The position numbers were made by a program, and so were the translations under genes. Below are positions 13,723 to 20,048 of a stretch of 20,918 nucleotides of DNA, one piece after another. A model generated the notes under the pieces. That model was given only the letters and a program-made list of their open reading frames with translations, did not search any database and was not told the origin of the DNA. Position 1 is the stretch's first letter. Each line of letters opens with the position of its first letter. This stretch comes from Clostridia bacterium BRH_c25 (lineage in GTDB: Bacteria; Bacillota_A; Clostridia; Lutisporales; Lutisporaceae), in NCBI GenBank assembly GCA_001515955.1, contig LOES01000078.1:1-20918 (forward strand), written 5' to 3'.

Positions 13723-15261
13723 ATGAATGGAATCTTTGAGGCAATTAACAATTTCTTTCAATTTATTGTTCCTATAGCTGACTTTATGTGGGATTTCCCA
13801 ACTAACTTTGAGTGGTATGCAAACATTCCCATACTTGGTAAATTTACATTTGCCATACTTCTACTTGTGGGCAGCGGTATTTATCTTACCTTTAAGACCG
13901 GATTTGTTCAGTGCACTAAATTTAAAAAAGGAATAGAGGTCTTGGTACGAAAAAGAACCATAGAGACAGGGGTTAGTCCGTTAGCTGCATTCTTGCTGAG
14001 TTCTGCAATGAGAGTCGGACCGGGAAATATCATGGGAGTAACGGGAGCAATTTCTGTAGGTGGACCCGGAGCGGTATTCTGGATGTGGGTTTCTGCATTT
14101 TTCGGAATGGCTACAGCATTTTCGGAAGCTGTTCTCGCTCAGATATTTAAAGAAAAAGAGGGTAATGAATTTGTAGGAGGTCTTCCTTTTTACGGGAAGA
14201 AAATTTATGGAGACAAAAGATGGGCGGGGATATTGTTATCCTGGATATTTATAGTATATGCAGTATTCAGCATCCCGGGGCAGACCTTTCATATGTTTAC
14301 AGCTTTGGGGTCTATAGCTGATACTATCGCAGGCACAACTTTTGACAGGCAATCAGCAGTATATTATGGGATTACTATTATATTAATAGTTACAGTTGCA
14401 GCAACGGTTCTTGGAGGGCTTAAGCGTGTTACTTCCGTAACCGACCTCCTGGTTCCGATTATGGCAATTATATATACAGCAATAATTTTGACAATTATAA
14501 TAATAAACTTTAACTTAATACCCTACTTCTTCAAGGTTGTTTTTGCCGGAGCTTTCAAGCCGGATGCCATATTCGGCGGAGCCTTCGGGGTGGCACTGTC
14601 ACAGGGAATCAAGCGCGGGCTTATGTCAAATGAAGCCGGTCAAGGTACTATAACAATGGCAGCTGCGGTTGCAGATAATGAGCATCCGTGTGATCAGGGT
14701 TTTGTTCAAGCTATTGGAGTTTTCCTTGATACTATTATAATTTGTACTATGACAGGGTTTTTGGTGGTTATGGCTCATGTTTGGACCGGTGAAGCCGGAG
14801 TGGCGTGGGATGCAATTAAAGACGCCAAGCTTACGGTATACTTAGCCTCAATTCAACACCTTGTACCCGGAACGGCAATGGATTCCATCGTTAAGGCTAT
14901 TCTATCCGCATGTTACGCGCTGTTTGCCTTTACTACTTTAATTGGATTAATACTCTTTGCTGAAATCTCAGGGAACTTTATTACCAGAAGCAGAAAATTT
15001 ATAATGGGAATACGGATAGTAGGCTCTCTGGTATTTGTTCCTTTTGGCGCATTAACAGTGCTTGCAGGTCTTGAGCTTGGGAACTTGTGGTACATTTCAG
15101 ATTTTGTAAATATAATGGTTGTGTATGCCAATGTACCAATACTGCTTTTGGGATCGGGCATTATTTTCAAAGCATTGGACCATTATAACAGAACCGGTGG
15201 TGCCAGATTTGTATCTGAAGAAATAGGAATAGAAACTGAATACTGGAAAAATAGAAACTAA
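13723..15261 (+). CDS. AGCS-family sodium:amino-acid symporter
   Basis: A 512-residue carrier with about 11 helices, of the alanine/glycine:cation symporter family. Recognisable are GGPGAVFWMWVSAFFGMAT (113-131) and SNEAGQGT (302-309). Two conserved substrate-site stretches differ from the common form: VGPGNIMGV for VGTGNIAGV (98-106) and SNEAGQGTIT for SNEAGMGSAP, so the substrate may not be alanine. ATG at 13723 has AGGAGG eight bases upstream. A gap of 74 bases separates it from the lyase gene, without a terminator, so it is probably the last gene of the sigma-54 operon and imports the amino acid that the two lyases break down; methionine or cysteine is my inference. A strong bidirectional terminator follows. 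Confidence 0.9.
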   Translation: MNGIFEAINNFFQFIVPIADFMWDFPTNFEWYANIPILGKFTFAILLLVGSGIYLTFKTGFVQCTKFKKGIEVLVRKRTIETGVSPLAAFLLSSAMRVGPGNIMGVTGAISVGGPGAVFWMWVSAFFGMATAFSEAVLAQIFKEKEGNEFVGGLPFYGKKIYGDKRWAGILLSWIFIVYAVFSIPGQTFHMFTALGSIADTIAGTTFDRQSAVYYGITIILIVTVAATVLGGLKRVTSVTDLLVPIMAIIYTAIILTIIIINFNLIPYFFKVVFAGAFKPDAIFGGAFGVALSQGIKRGLMSNEAGQGTITMAAAVADNEHPCDQGFVQAIGVFLDTIIICTMTGFLVVMAHVWTGEAGVAWDAIKDAKLTVYLASIQHLVPGTAMDSIVKAILSACYALFAFTTLIGLILFAEISGNFITRSRKFIMGIRIVGSLVFVPFGALTVLAGLELGNLWYISDFVNIMVVYANVPILLLGSGIIFKALDHYNRTGGARFVSEEIGIETEYWKNRN

Positions 15262-15263
15262 AA

Positions 15264-15302
15264 AAATGCTCCCTTTGCAGTAATGCTGTAAAGGGAGCAT
15301 TT
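15264..15302. terminator. Bidirectional terminator between symporter and por operon
   Basis: AAATGCTCCCTTTGCAG (15264-15280) pairs with 15286-15302 over 17 bp with one G-T pair and a 5-base loop. Plus-strand and minus-strand transcripts meet here: the symporter stop is at 15261 and the beta-subunit stop at 15305. The A/T flanks on each side are short (AAAAAA on the left, TTTCACTATTT on the right). Confidence 0.85.
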
Positions 15303-15304
15303 CA

Positions 15305-16240
15305 CTATTTCACTTCACATCTGTCAAGCAATTGATTCCATCTGTTGTCTACCTCGTCTTGGAATTCTGCTATCAAATGCTCATTTCCTCCTTCAAAAAG
15401 ATGTTTGAATCTGCCTTGCGGCTTTAAGAAGTCCTCAATCGGCAGTTTTTTCTTCGGCATATAATTCAGTTTCCAGACTCCGTCTTCAACTTCAAACAAT
15501 GGCCAATAGCAGGTTTCTACAGCCAGATTGCATAATTCCATCAAGTTTTCTTCCGGATACCTCCAGCCTCTGGGGCAGGGAGAAAGAATATTTAAGAATG
15601 CTGCACCGCTTTTGTATAGCGCCTTTTCGGATTTTTCGTGCAAATCCTTAAAGTTCTTTATAAAGGTCGTTTGAGCGACATATGGTATATGATGTGCTGC
15701 AATAACCTGTGTCAAATCTTTTCTTCCCTGGGGTTTGCCGTTGGAAACGGTTCCTGCAGGGGTTGTTGTTGTGTCGGCAAACCTGGGAGTTGCCGAGGAT
15801 CTTTGGGTTCCTGTGTTCATGTAAGCTCCGTTATCATAGCATACATAAACCATGTCATGGCCTCTTTCCATAGCTCCTGACAGGGATTGGAAGCCTATGT
15901 CATAGGTTCCGCCATCTCCGCCGAATGCTATAAATTTGTATTCGCCGTCTATTTTACCTTTTCTTTTCATTGCCTTATATGCTGCTTCTGCTCCGCTTAC
16001 TGTTGCTCCTACATTCTCAAAAGCGTTATGAATAAATGAATCCTTCCAGGCGGTATATGGATACATGAAGGTTGATACTTCCATACATCCTGTAGCACAT
16101 CCGACAACTGCCTTATCTTCAGCCTTCAAAGCCCTCATTACACCTCTGGCCGCAACAGGACCGCCACAGCCGGCACACATTCTGTGTCCACCCATAAGCC
16201 TTTCCGGTTTGTTCATTTCTTCTTTAAAATTATAAGCCAT
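15305..16240 (-). CDS. porB: 2-oxoacid:ferredoxin oxidoreductase, beta (TPP) subunit
   Basis: A 311-residue subunit that binds thiamine diphosphate and an iron-sulfur cluster. Seen are MCAGCGGP (C22, C25), GCATGC (C48, C52), the TPP motif GGDGGTYDIGFQSL (107-120) with DNGAYMNTGTQRSSATP (136-152), and the fourth cluster cysteine in SPCPRGW (C222). This pattern is that of PorB in four-subunit pyruvate synthases. The enzyme turns a 2-oxoacid and CoA into acyl-CoA, CO2 and reduced ferredoxin in the cytoplasm. Its ATG shares a base with the stop of the alpha-subunit gene (TAATG), with GGAGGTG before it. Related enzymes take 2-oxobutyrate or branched-chain oxoacids; pyruvate is the family default but not proven here. 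Confidence 0.92.
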   Translation of the reverse strand: MAYNFKEEMNKPERLMGGHRMCAGCGGPVAARGVMRALKAEDKAVVGCATGCMEVSTFMYPYTAWKDSFIHNAFENVGATVSGAEAAYKAMKRKGKIDGEYKFIAFGGDGGTYDIGFQSLSGAMERGHDMVYVCYDNGAYMNTGTQRSSATPRFADTTTTPAGTVSNGKPQGRKDLTQVIAAHHIPYVAQTTFIKNFKDLHEKSEKALYKSGAAFLNILSPCPRGWRYPEENLMELCNLAVETCYWPLFEVEDGVWKLNYMPKKKLPIEDFLKPQGRFKHLFEGGNEHLIAEFQDEVDNRWNQLLDRCEVK

Positions 16241-17433
16241 TATTTCACCTCCTGTTCTCTAACTGAAAGATACCTGTATGTATCACCGATATTCCCGCTT
16301 TTTTCAATCTCCATGAGAGAAGAGAACACACTTTCTATGTCTTCTACCTTTACATCTCTTCCACCTAAGCCGTAAATATAATTAATTATTTTTGGTGAGT
16401 TTGGAGTATGATAAAGAGCTGCTTTTACTTCCACACCAAGGGGACCACCCTGATTACTGAAGGCTTCTGCTTTATCCATTACAGCAAGTACCTTAACGTG
16501 CTTCAGTGCTGCTGCAATTTCTTCAGCCGGGAAGGGCCGGAATAATCTTATTTTCAATAAGCCGGCTTTTTTGCCTTCGGCTCTTAATTTATCAATAGCG
16601 TCTTTGGCAGTACCTGCGGATGAGTTGATAATTACAATAGCTGTTTCCGCATCCTTAAGCCGGTACTCTTCAAAGAAACCGTATTTTCTTCCGGTCATTT
16701 TTTCAAACTGTTCAGCAACCTCAAGGACAACTTTTTTTGCATTTCTGATTCCTTCAGCTTGCTGCCTTTTGTGTTCCATATAATATACAGCCGTATCATA
16801 AGGTCCGACGGACATTGGCTGCTTCTCATCAAGCAAATAGTTCTCAGGATTGTATTCGCCTACAAAGGCTTTTACTTTGTCGTCCTCAATCAACTCAATG
16901 TTTTCAACAGCATGGCTTGTGATGAATCCATCCTGACACACCATTACAGGGGTTCTGACAGCTTTGTGTTCACCTATTCTTACCGCTTGAATGAAGTTAT
17001 CATATGCCTCCTGATTATTTTCCGAATAAAGTTGGATCCATCCGGAATCCCTTGCACCCATACTATCTGAATGGTCTGCATTAATATTTATCGGTCCGGA
17101 TAAAGCCCTGTTAACGACCGCCAATATTATTGGCAATCTTGATGATGCCGCTACATATAATATTTCAAACATCAATGCCAGTCCGCATGAGGAAGTTGCA
17201 GTCATTGTTCTTGCACCGGCTGCTTCTGATCCTACACAGGCAGACAATGCACTATGCTCACTTTCTACAGGTACAAATTCAGTATCCACTAATCCGTTAG
17301 CAACATAAGTTGAAAAGTATTGAGGGATTTCTGTAGATGGTGTTATAGGAAATGCCGCTACTACATCGGGATTGATCTGTCTCATGGCAATTGCGACAGC
17401 TTCATTTCCGGATAATCTTTCTCTGATAGCCAT
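16240..17433 (-). CDS. porA: 2-oxoacid:ferredoxin oxidoreductase, alpha subunit
   Basis: A 397-residue alpha subunit, with the pyrimidine-binding part of the TPP site at the N-terminus (AAFPITPSTEIPQYF, 26-40; EFVPVESEHSALSACVGSEAAGARTMTATSSCGL) and a C-terminal transketolase-like domain II (GLLKIRLFRPFPAEEI). Length and motifs match PorA of four-subunit pyruvate oxidoreductases. It follows the ferredoxin-like subunit gene with an 18-base gap and has AAGGAGG before its ATG; the beta gene overlaps its stop by one base. The active enzyme needs all four products of this operon. Confidence 0.93.
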   Translation of the reverse strand: MAIRERLSGNEAVAIAMRQINPDVVAAFPITPSTEIPQYFSTYVANGLVDTEFVPVESEHSALSACVGSEAAGARTMTATSSCGLALMFEILYVAASSRLPIILAVVNRALSGPININADHSDSMGARDSGWIQLYSENNQEAYDNFIQAVRIGEHKAVRTPVMVCQDGFITSHAVENIELIEDDKVKAFVGEYNPENYLLDEKQPMSVGPYDTAVYYMEHKRQQAEGIRNAKKVVLEVAEQFEKMTGRKYGFFEEYRLKDAETAIVIINSSAGTAKDAIDKLRAEGKKAGLLKIRLFRPFPAEEIAAALKHVKVLAVMDKAEAFSNQGGPLGVEVKAALYHTPNSPKIINYIYGLGGRDVKVEDIESVFSSLMEIEKSGNIGDTYRYLSVREQEVK

Positions 17434-17451
17434 TTTTATCCTCCTTAAATG

Positions 17452-17754
17452 TTATTTGTCCTCTACAACCATTTTTATTGCCCCGAATGGGCATATTTTT
17501 GCACATACACCGCAGCCCTTGCAATGATCATAATCAAATGCAAGTCTTTTGCTGTTATTTACCGGGATAGAGCTGTCCGGGCATACAGGTATGCATAAAA
17601 GACACTGTTTGCATTTATTTTCATCGAAAACCGGTTTTCTGGTCCGCCAGTCACCTGTAATAAATTCTTCTGAGTTTCCGCCGGCGTAAATATTTCCACC
17701 CGGAGTAATATTTTCCCATGTTACCGATTCGTTTATTTTAGTTTTCTGAGACAT
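17452..17754 (-). CDS. porD: 2-oxoacid:ferredoxin oxidoreductase, delta (ferredoxin-like) subunit
   Basis: A 100-residue protein with two [4Fe-4S] motifs: CKQCLLCIPVCP (C48, C51, C54, C58) and CKGCGVCAKICP (C78, C81, C84, C88). It passes electrons from the TPP site towards external ferredoxin. The N-terminal 40 residues (PGGNIYAGGNSEEFITGDWRTRKPV) are the usual lead-in of PorD subunits. Its ATG overlaps the stop of the gamma gene by one base, with GGAGGTAA upstream. Confidence 0.93.
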   Translation of the reverse strand: MSQKTKINESVTWENITPGGNIYAGGNSEEFITGDWRTRKPVFDENKCKQCLLCIPVCPDSSIPVNNSKRLAFDYDHCKGCGVCAKICPFGAIKMVVEDK

Positions 17755-18326
17755 TATTTTACCTCCTGAAGAGCATTTTTAAGAGCTTTCATATTTCCTT
17801 CAATAACTTCAGGTTTTGAAGCAAATTTATGCTCAAAGGAATGCTGCATTTCTTCTATGAAAGTTCCTTCATCCATTATGCCGCTTATTTTTACTATTGC
17901 TGCAAGCATTGGTGTGTTGGGAAAGTTTTTTCCCAGTGCCTCCTCGGATATTTTTTTAGCATCAATAGTATAAATTTTTCCTTCGTAACCCTTAAGGTAT
18001 TGTTTGATTGCCTCCGGTGATTTTTCTGTATTAATTACAATTGCACCACTTTTCTTGAGGCCTTTTGTTACAGGAACAGCTTGAAGAAGTGTCTGATCTA
18101 CTACAACAACGTAGTCCGGCTCATAAATATTTGAATGAACTCTGATTTTTTCATCACTTATACGGTTATAAGCAGTTATTGGTGCTCCCATCCTCTCCGG
18201 GCCGTATTCGGGGAAGCCTTGTATATATTTCCCCGTACTGAAAGCAACATCTGCCAAAAGCAGTGATGATGTCTTGGCACCTTGTCCGCCACGGCCATGC
18301 CATCTTATTTCGGTTAAATTAGCCAT
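17754..18326 (-). CDS. porC: 2-oxoacid:ferredoxin oxidoreductase, gamma subunit
   Basis: A 190-residue gamma subunit, first gene of the gamma-delta-alpha-beta operon. The N-terminal EIRWHGRGGQGAKTSSLLLA (6-25) is the family signature for CoA-side binding, followed by GFPEYGPERMGAPI. ATG at 18326 has AAAGGAGG eight bases upstream, close behind a sigma-A-like promoter. The order and the one-base overlaps are those of archaeal and clostridial four-subunit pyruvate synthases (also called porG). The operon points towards the methionine/cysteine lyase operon and could use its 2-oxobutyrate and pyruvate; no -24/-12 promoter convincing to me stands before it. Confidence 0.93.
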   Translation of the reverse strand: MANLTEIRWHGRGGQGAKTSSLLLADVAFSTGKYIQGFPEYGPERMGAPITAYNRISDEKIRVHSNIYEPDYVVVVDQTLLQAVPVTKGLKKSGAIVINTEKSPEAIKQYLKGYEGKIYTIDAKKISEEALGKNFPNTPMLAAIVKISGIMDEGTFIEEMQHSFEHKFASKPEVIEGNMKALKNALQEVK

Positions 18327-18350
18327 AATTGATCCTCCTTTACTGATAAT

Positions 18351-18378
18351 AATCTAATACATACAATAATCATGCCAA
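18351..18378 (-). promoter_or_regulatory. Probable promoter of the por operon
   Basis: On the minus strand TTGGCA (18373-18378) and TAGATT (18351-18356) are 16 bases apart and lie just before AAAGGAGG and the first ATG. The -35 is one base off consensus, the -10 two off. Confidence 0.45.
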
Positions 18379-18443
18379 TCTTCGAAACCTTGCTAAGTGA
18401 TTACCTCTGAACTCCCGGGAATTTAACCTGAAGGCATTGATAT

Positions 18444-18459
18444 TCCTTCAATTGAAGGA
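18444..18459. repeat. 16-bp perfect palindrome between por operon and XRE gene
   Basis: TCCTTCAATTGAAGGA is self-complementary. A related dyad, TTCAA-CTTAA-TTGAA, lies at 18515-18529, upstream of the XRE promoter, and TGAAGG occurs again at 18429-18434. The sites may be operators in the divergent control region; no regulator can be assigned. Confidence 0.4.
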
Positions 18460-18549
18460 TAAAAACACGCCTCCGGGATGTTGATTGGACTGCGAACATA
18501 TGTTTGACGCAATATTCAACTTAATTGAAAATTAAAATGCAATATATAA

Positions 18550-18578
18550 TTGACATTAAGCAATATATATATTACAAT
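18550..18578 (+). promoter_or_regulatory. Consensus sigma-A promoter of the XRE/membrane-protein operon
   Basis: TTGACA (18550-18555) and TACAAT (18573-18578) with a 17-base spacer are near perfect. Transcription should start near 18585, downstream of an in-frame ATG at 18537 and the longest open frame at 18525, which therefore cannot be the translated start. Confidence 0.85.
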
Positions 18579-18596
18579 ATTAACAGAGGTGATAGT

Positions 18597-18797
18597 TTGG
18601 GAGATAAGAATAATAAGCTAAAACTGGCACGAATCGAGAAGGACCTTACACAGGAGGAGCTGGCGGATAAGATAGGAGTAACCAGACAAACCATAGGCCT
18701 TATCGAGGCAGGCAAATACAATCCGACAATAAAGCTCTGCATAGCTATCTGCAAGGAACTGAATAAGACTTTAAATGATATTTTTTGGGAGGATTAG
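18597..18797 (+). CDS. Small XRE-family transcriptional regulator
   Basis: A 66-residue protein that is almost only a Cro/CI-type helix-turn-helix: KLARIEKDLTQEELADKIGVTRQTIGLIEAGKYNPTIKLCIAICKELNKTLNDIFW. The start is taken as TTG at 18597, with AGAGGTGAT just upstream; earlier in-frame ATGs precede the promoter at 18550-18578. Stand-alone XRE proteins of this size commonly sit next to small membrane proteins in Firmicutes and repress their own operon. The membrane protein start lies only five bases after its stop, and that gene's ribosome binding site lies inside this gene, so the two are coupled. Confidence 0.88.
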   Translation: MGDKNNKLKLARIEKDLTQEELADKIGVTRQTIGLIEAGKYNPTIKLCIAICKELNKTLNDIFWED

Positions 18798-18802
18798 GTA
18801 TT

Positions 18803-19243
18803 ATGGGGAAAATAGTAGATGAAAGGATTTTAACCGGCAAGAGGAGGATAAACTCAAGCGCATTCGGAATCTGCTTTCTGGCATTGTGGGGAATTCTGCT
18901 TTACAGGCAGTTTGTGCTTCAACAGAGCTTAAGGGAATATTCCGATATATTCTTGCTTACTGTAGGCATTTCACTATATGTTGTTATTAATAATATTCTG
19001 CAGGGCTTTTACTATACCTACAGAAACAATAGTACAAAGAAAAAGGCTATGGTCATAGGTGCATTGACAGGAACAATAGTATTCTCGCTATCACAGATTC
19101 TGATAATGAAATACGACTTGACTGATGGGAAGGATATAGTAAAGATAATAGTTCAAGCAGTTATTTTTCTGGTAGTGTGGATTGCTTGCCAGCATACCCT
19201 ATTTAGAATGAGTGAGAGACAGGCTGATAAAGGAATTGAATAG
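18803..19243 (+). CDS. Four-helix membrane protein paired with the small XRE regulator
   Basis: A 146-residue protein with four hydrophobic segments (about 18-38, 46-66, 83-102 and 112-132) and a basic N-terminus (DERILTGKRRINSSAFG). It resembles DUF6773-type proteins that follow small XRE regulators in clostridia; this is from memory and not checked. Function unknown. The frame is open from a TTG at 18785, but the ATG at 18803 with GGGAGG (18787-18792) ten bases upstream is preferred. It ends before a hairpin at 19255. No enzyme or transport motif is visible. Confidence 0.78.
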   Translation: MGKIVDERILTGKRRINSSAFGICFLALWGILLYRQFVLQQSLREYSDIFLLTVGISLYVVINNILQGFYYTYRNNSTKKKAMVIGALTGTIVFSLSQILIMKYDLTDGKDIVKIIVQAVIFLVVWIACQHTLFRMSERQADKGIE

Positions 19244-19254
19244 TCAAGGGGATA

Positions 19255-19282
19255 AACTCGTTCAGCCAGGGCTGAACGAGTT
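19255..19282 (+). terminator. Perfect hairpin after the membrane-protein gene, no T-run
   Basis: AACTCGTTCAGC (19255-19266) pairs fully with 19271-19282 around a CAGG loop, 11 bases after the stop codon. Position and stability fit a terminator, but it is followed by CACTAGTGG and not by Ts, so it may instead protect the 3' end. Confidence 0.5.
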
Positions 19283-19531
19283 CACTAGTGGAAATATATT
19301 ATTTGAGCAGGCACAGGCATACCTCCTCATTATACTGATCCATAGCCAGAGTCTTTAGCAACAGCTATTCTACAGTCAGCACATTCTTGGTACACACACC
19401 CAGACTGTCTCTTTTCTCATTCAGGAGCGATGTTGTTCCTTCTGTATCCACAGCATATTTTCGGAATACCTTTTTCCGTTCATATTGGGCAGCCCAAAGC
19501 GACATGGAGCCCAACTTTTTTCATAATTATA
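19283..19531. other. Intergenic stretch without a supported gene
   Basis: About 250 bases in which I see no start with ribosome binding site and no long open frame on either strand. A minus-strand frame from 19505 encodes some 40 protein-like residues (MSLWAAQYERKKVFRKY) and then stops; it could be a relic. Confidence 0.4.
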
Positions 19532-19560
19532 TTTACAGATTAATGTATTTAGTGTAAAAT
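19532..19560 (+). promoter_or_regulatory. Promoter of the XRE regulator and UbiA gene
   Basis: TTTACA (19532-19537) and TAAAAT (19555-19560) are 17 bases apart. The -10 lies in the centre of the palindrome at 19548-19569, so a bound dimer would exclude polymerase. The predicted start of the transcript is close to the AAAGGAG ribosome binding site, giving a very short leader. Confidence 0.7.
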
Positions 19561-19569
19561 TACACTAAA
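19548..19569. promoter_or_regulatory. 22-bp operator-like palindrome over the -10 box
   Basis: TTTAGTGTAA and TTACACTAAA are perfect complements separated by AA. It overlaps the -10 box and reaches the ribosome binding site of the XRE-type regulator gene, the classical layout of autorepression. The regulator encoded directly behind it is the likely ligand (inference). Confidence 0.75.
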
Positions 19570-19585
19570 GGAGTAAGTGGTAAAT

Positions 19586-20029
19586 ATGAATAGGAATGAA
19601 CTTATAAAAAAAATAGATGAGAAACTAAAGCTTGTAAGGAATGAATATGATTATACCCTGGATAAGATGGCTGAAGTTCTGGGTATTTCCAAAAAAACCC
19701 TGATCCAGATCGAGAAGGGAAGGGCCAGCCTGGGGTGGACCGGTACTGTTGCATTATGTATGTTGTTTGGGGACAGCGAAATACTTGAGATGGTATTCGG
19801 CGGACAATCCCAGGATATAATCCTGGATCTGGCCTTTGACGGATATGAGGCAAAATATGATAAAACAATGGGCGGAAGAATATGGTGGAGGGATATGGAG
19901 GCAAAGGGCAGCTATAGGATTCAACAGAATATTATATCCAAGCATTATAGAGTCCTCGACAGCGAAGACAGAAGAATATGCTACTCTTTTGATTATGACT
20001 ACATAAAGAAAAGACTTGAAGAGTTGTGA
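19586..20029 (+). CDS. XRE-type DNA-binding regulator with unknown C-terminal domain
   Basis: A 147-residue protein. Residues 13-60 form a helix-turn-helix of XRE type (YTLDKMAEVLGISKKTLIQIEKGRASLGWTGTVAL). The C-terminal 85 residues (DLAFDGYEAKYDKTMGGRIWWRDMEAKGSYRIQQNIISKHYRVLD) are a small alpha/beta region I cannot place. The start is ATG at 19586; a GTG at 19577 is in frame but only three bases after AAAGGAG, while the ATG is twelve bases away, so neither is ideal. The gene lies 19 bases before a UbiA-family prenyltransferase and probably controls it along with itself through the palindrome over its promoter. Confidence 0.78.
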   Translation: MNRNELIKKIDEKLKLVRNEYDYTLDKMAEVLGISKKTLIQIEKGRASLGWTGTVALCMLFGDSEILEMVFGGQSQDIILDLAFDGYEAKYDKTMGGRIWWRDMEAKGSYRIQQNIISKHYRVLDSEDRRICYSFDYDYIKKRLEEL

Positions 20030-20048
20030 ATATTATTTGTGAGGTAGA

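Noticed and set aside
18390..18412. GG-N10-GC spacing on the minus strand upstream of the por operon, as for a sigma-54 promoter
   Set aside because: Only the bare GG/GC spacing fits (AGGTA and TAGCA instead of TGGCA and TTGCA). Such spacing is expected about once by chance in this much sequence, and a sigma-A-like promoter lies closer to the gene.
18330..18500. Riboswitch or T-box leader before the por operon
   Set aside because: The likely promoter lies downstream of the palindromes, which leaves a leader of only about 20 bases; no T-box or riboswitch core motif was found.
19299..19505. Minus-strand coding relic between the hairpin and the second XRE gene
   Set aside because: About 40 residues look protein-like, but the frame is then closed, there is no ribosome binding site, and I recognise no family.
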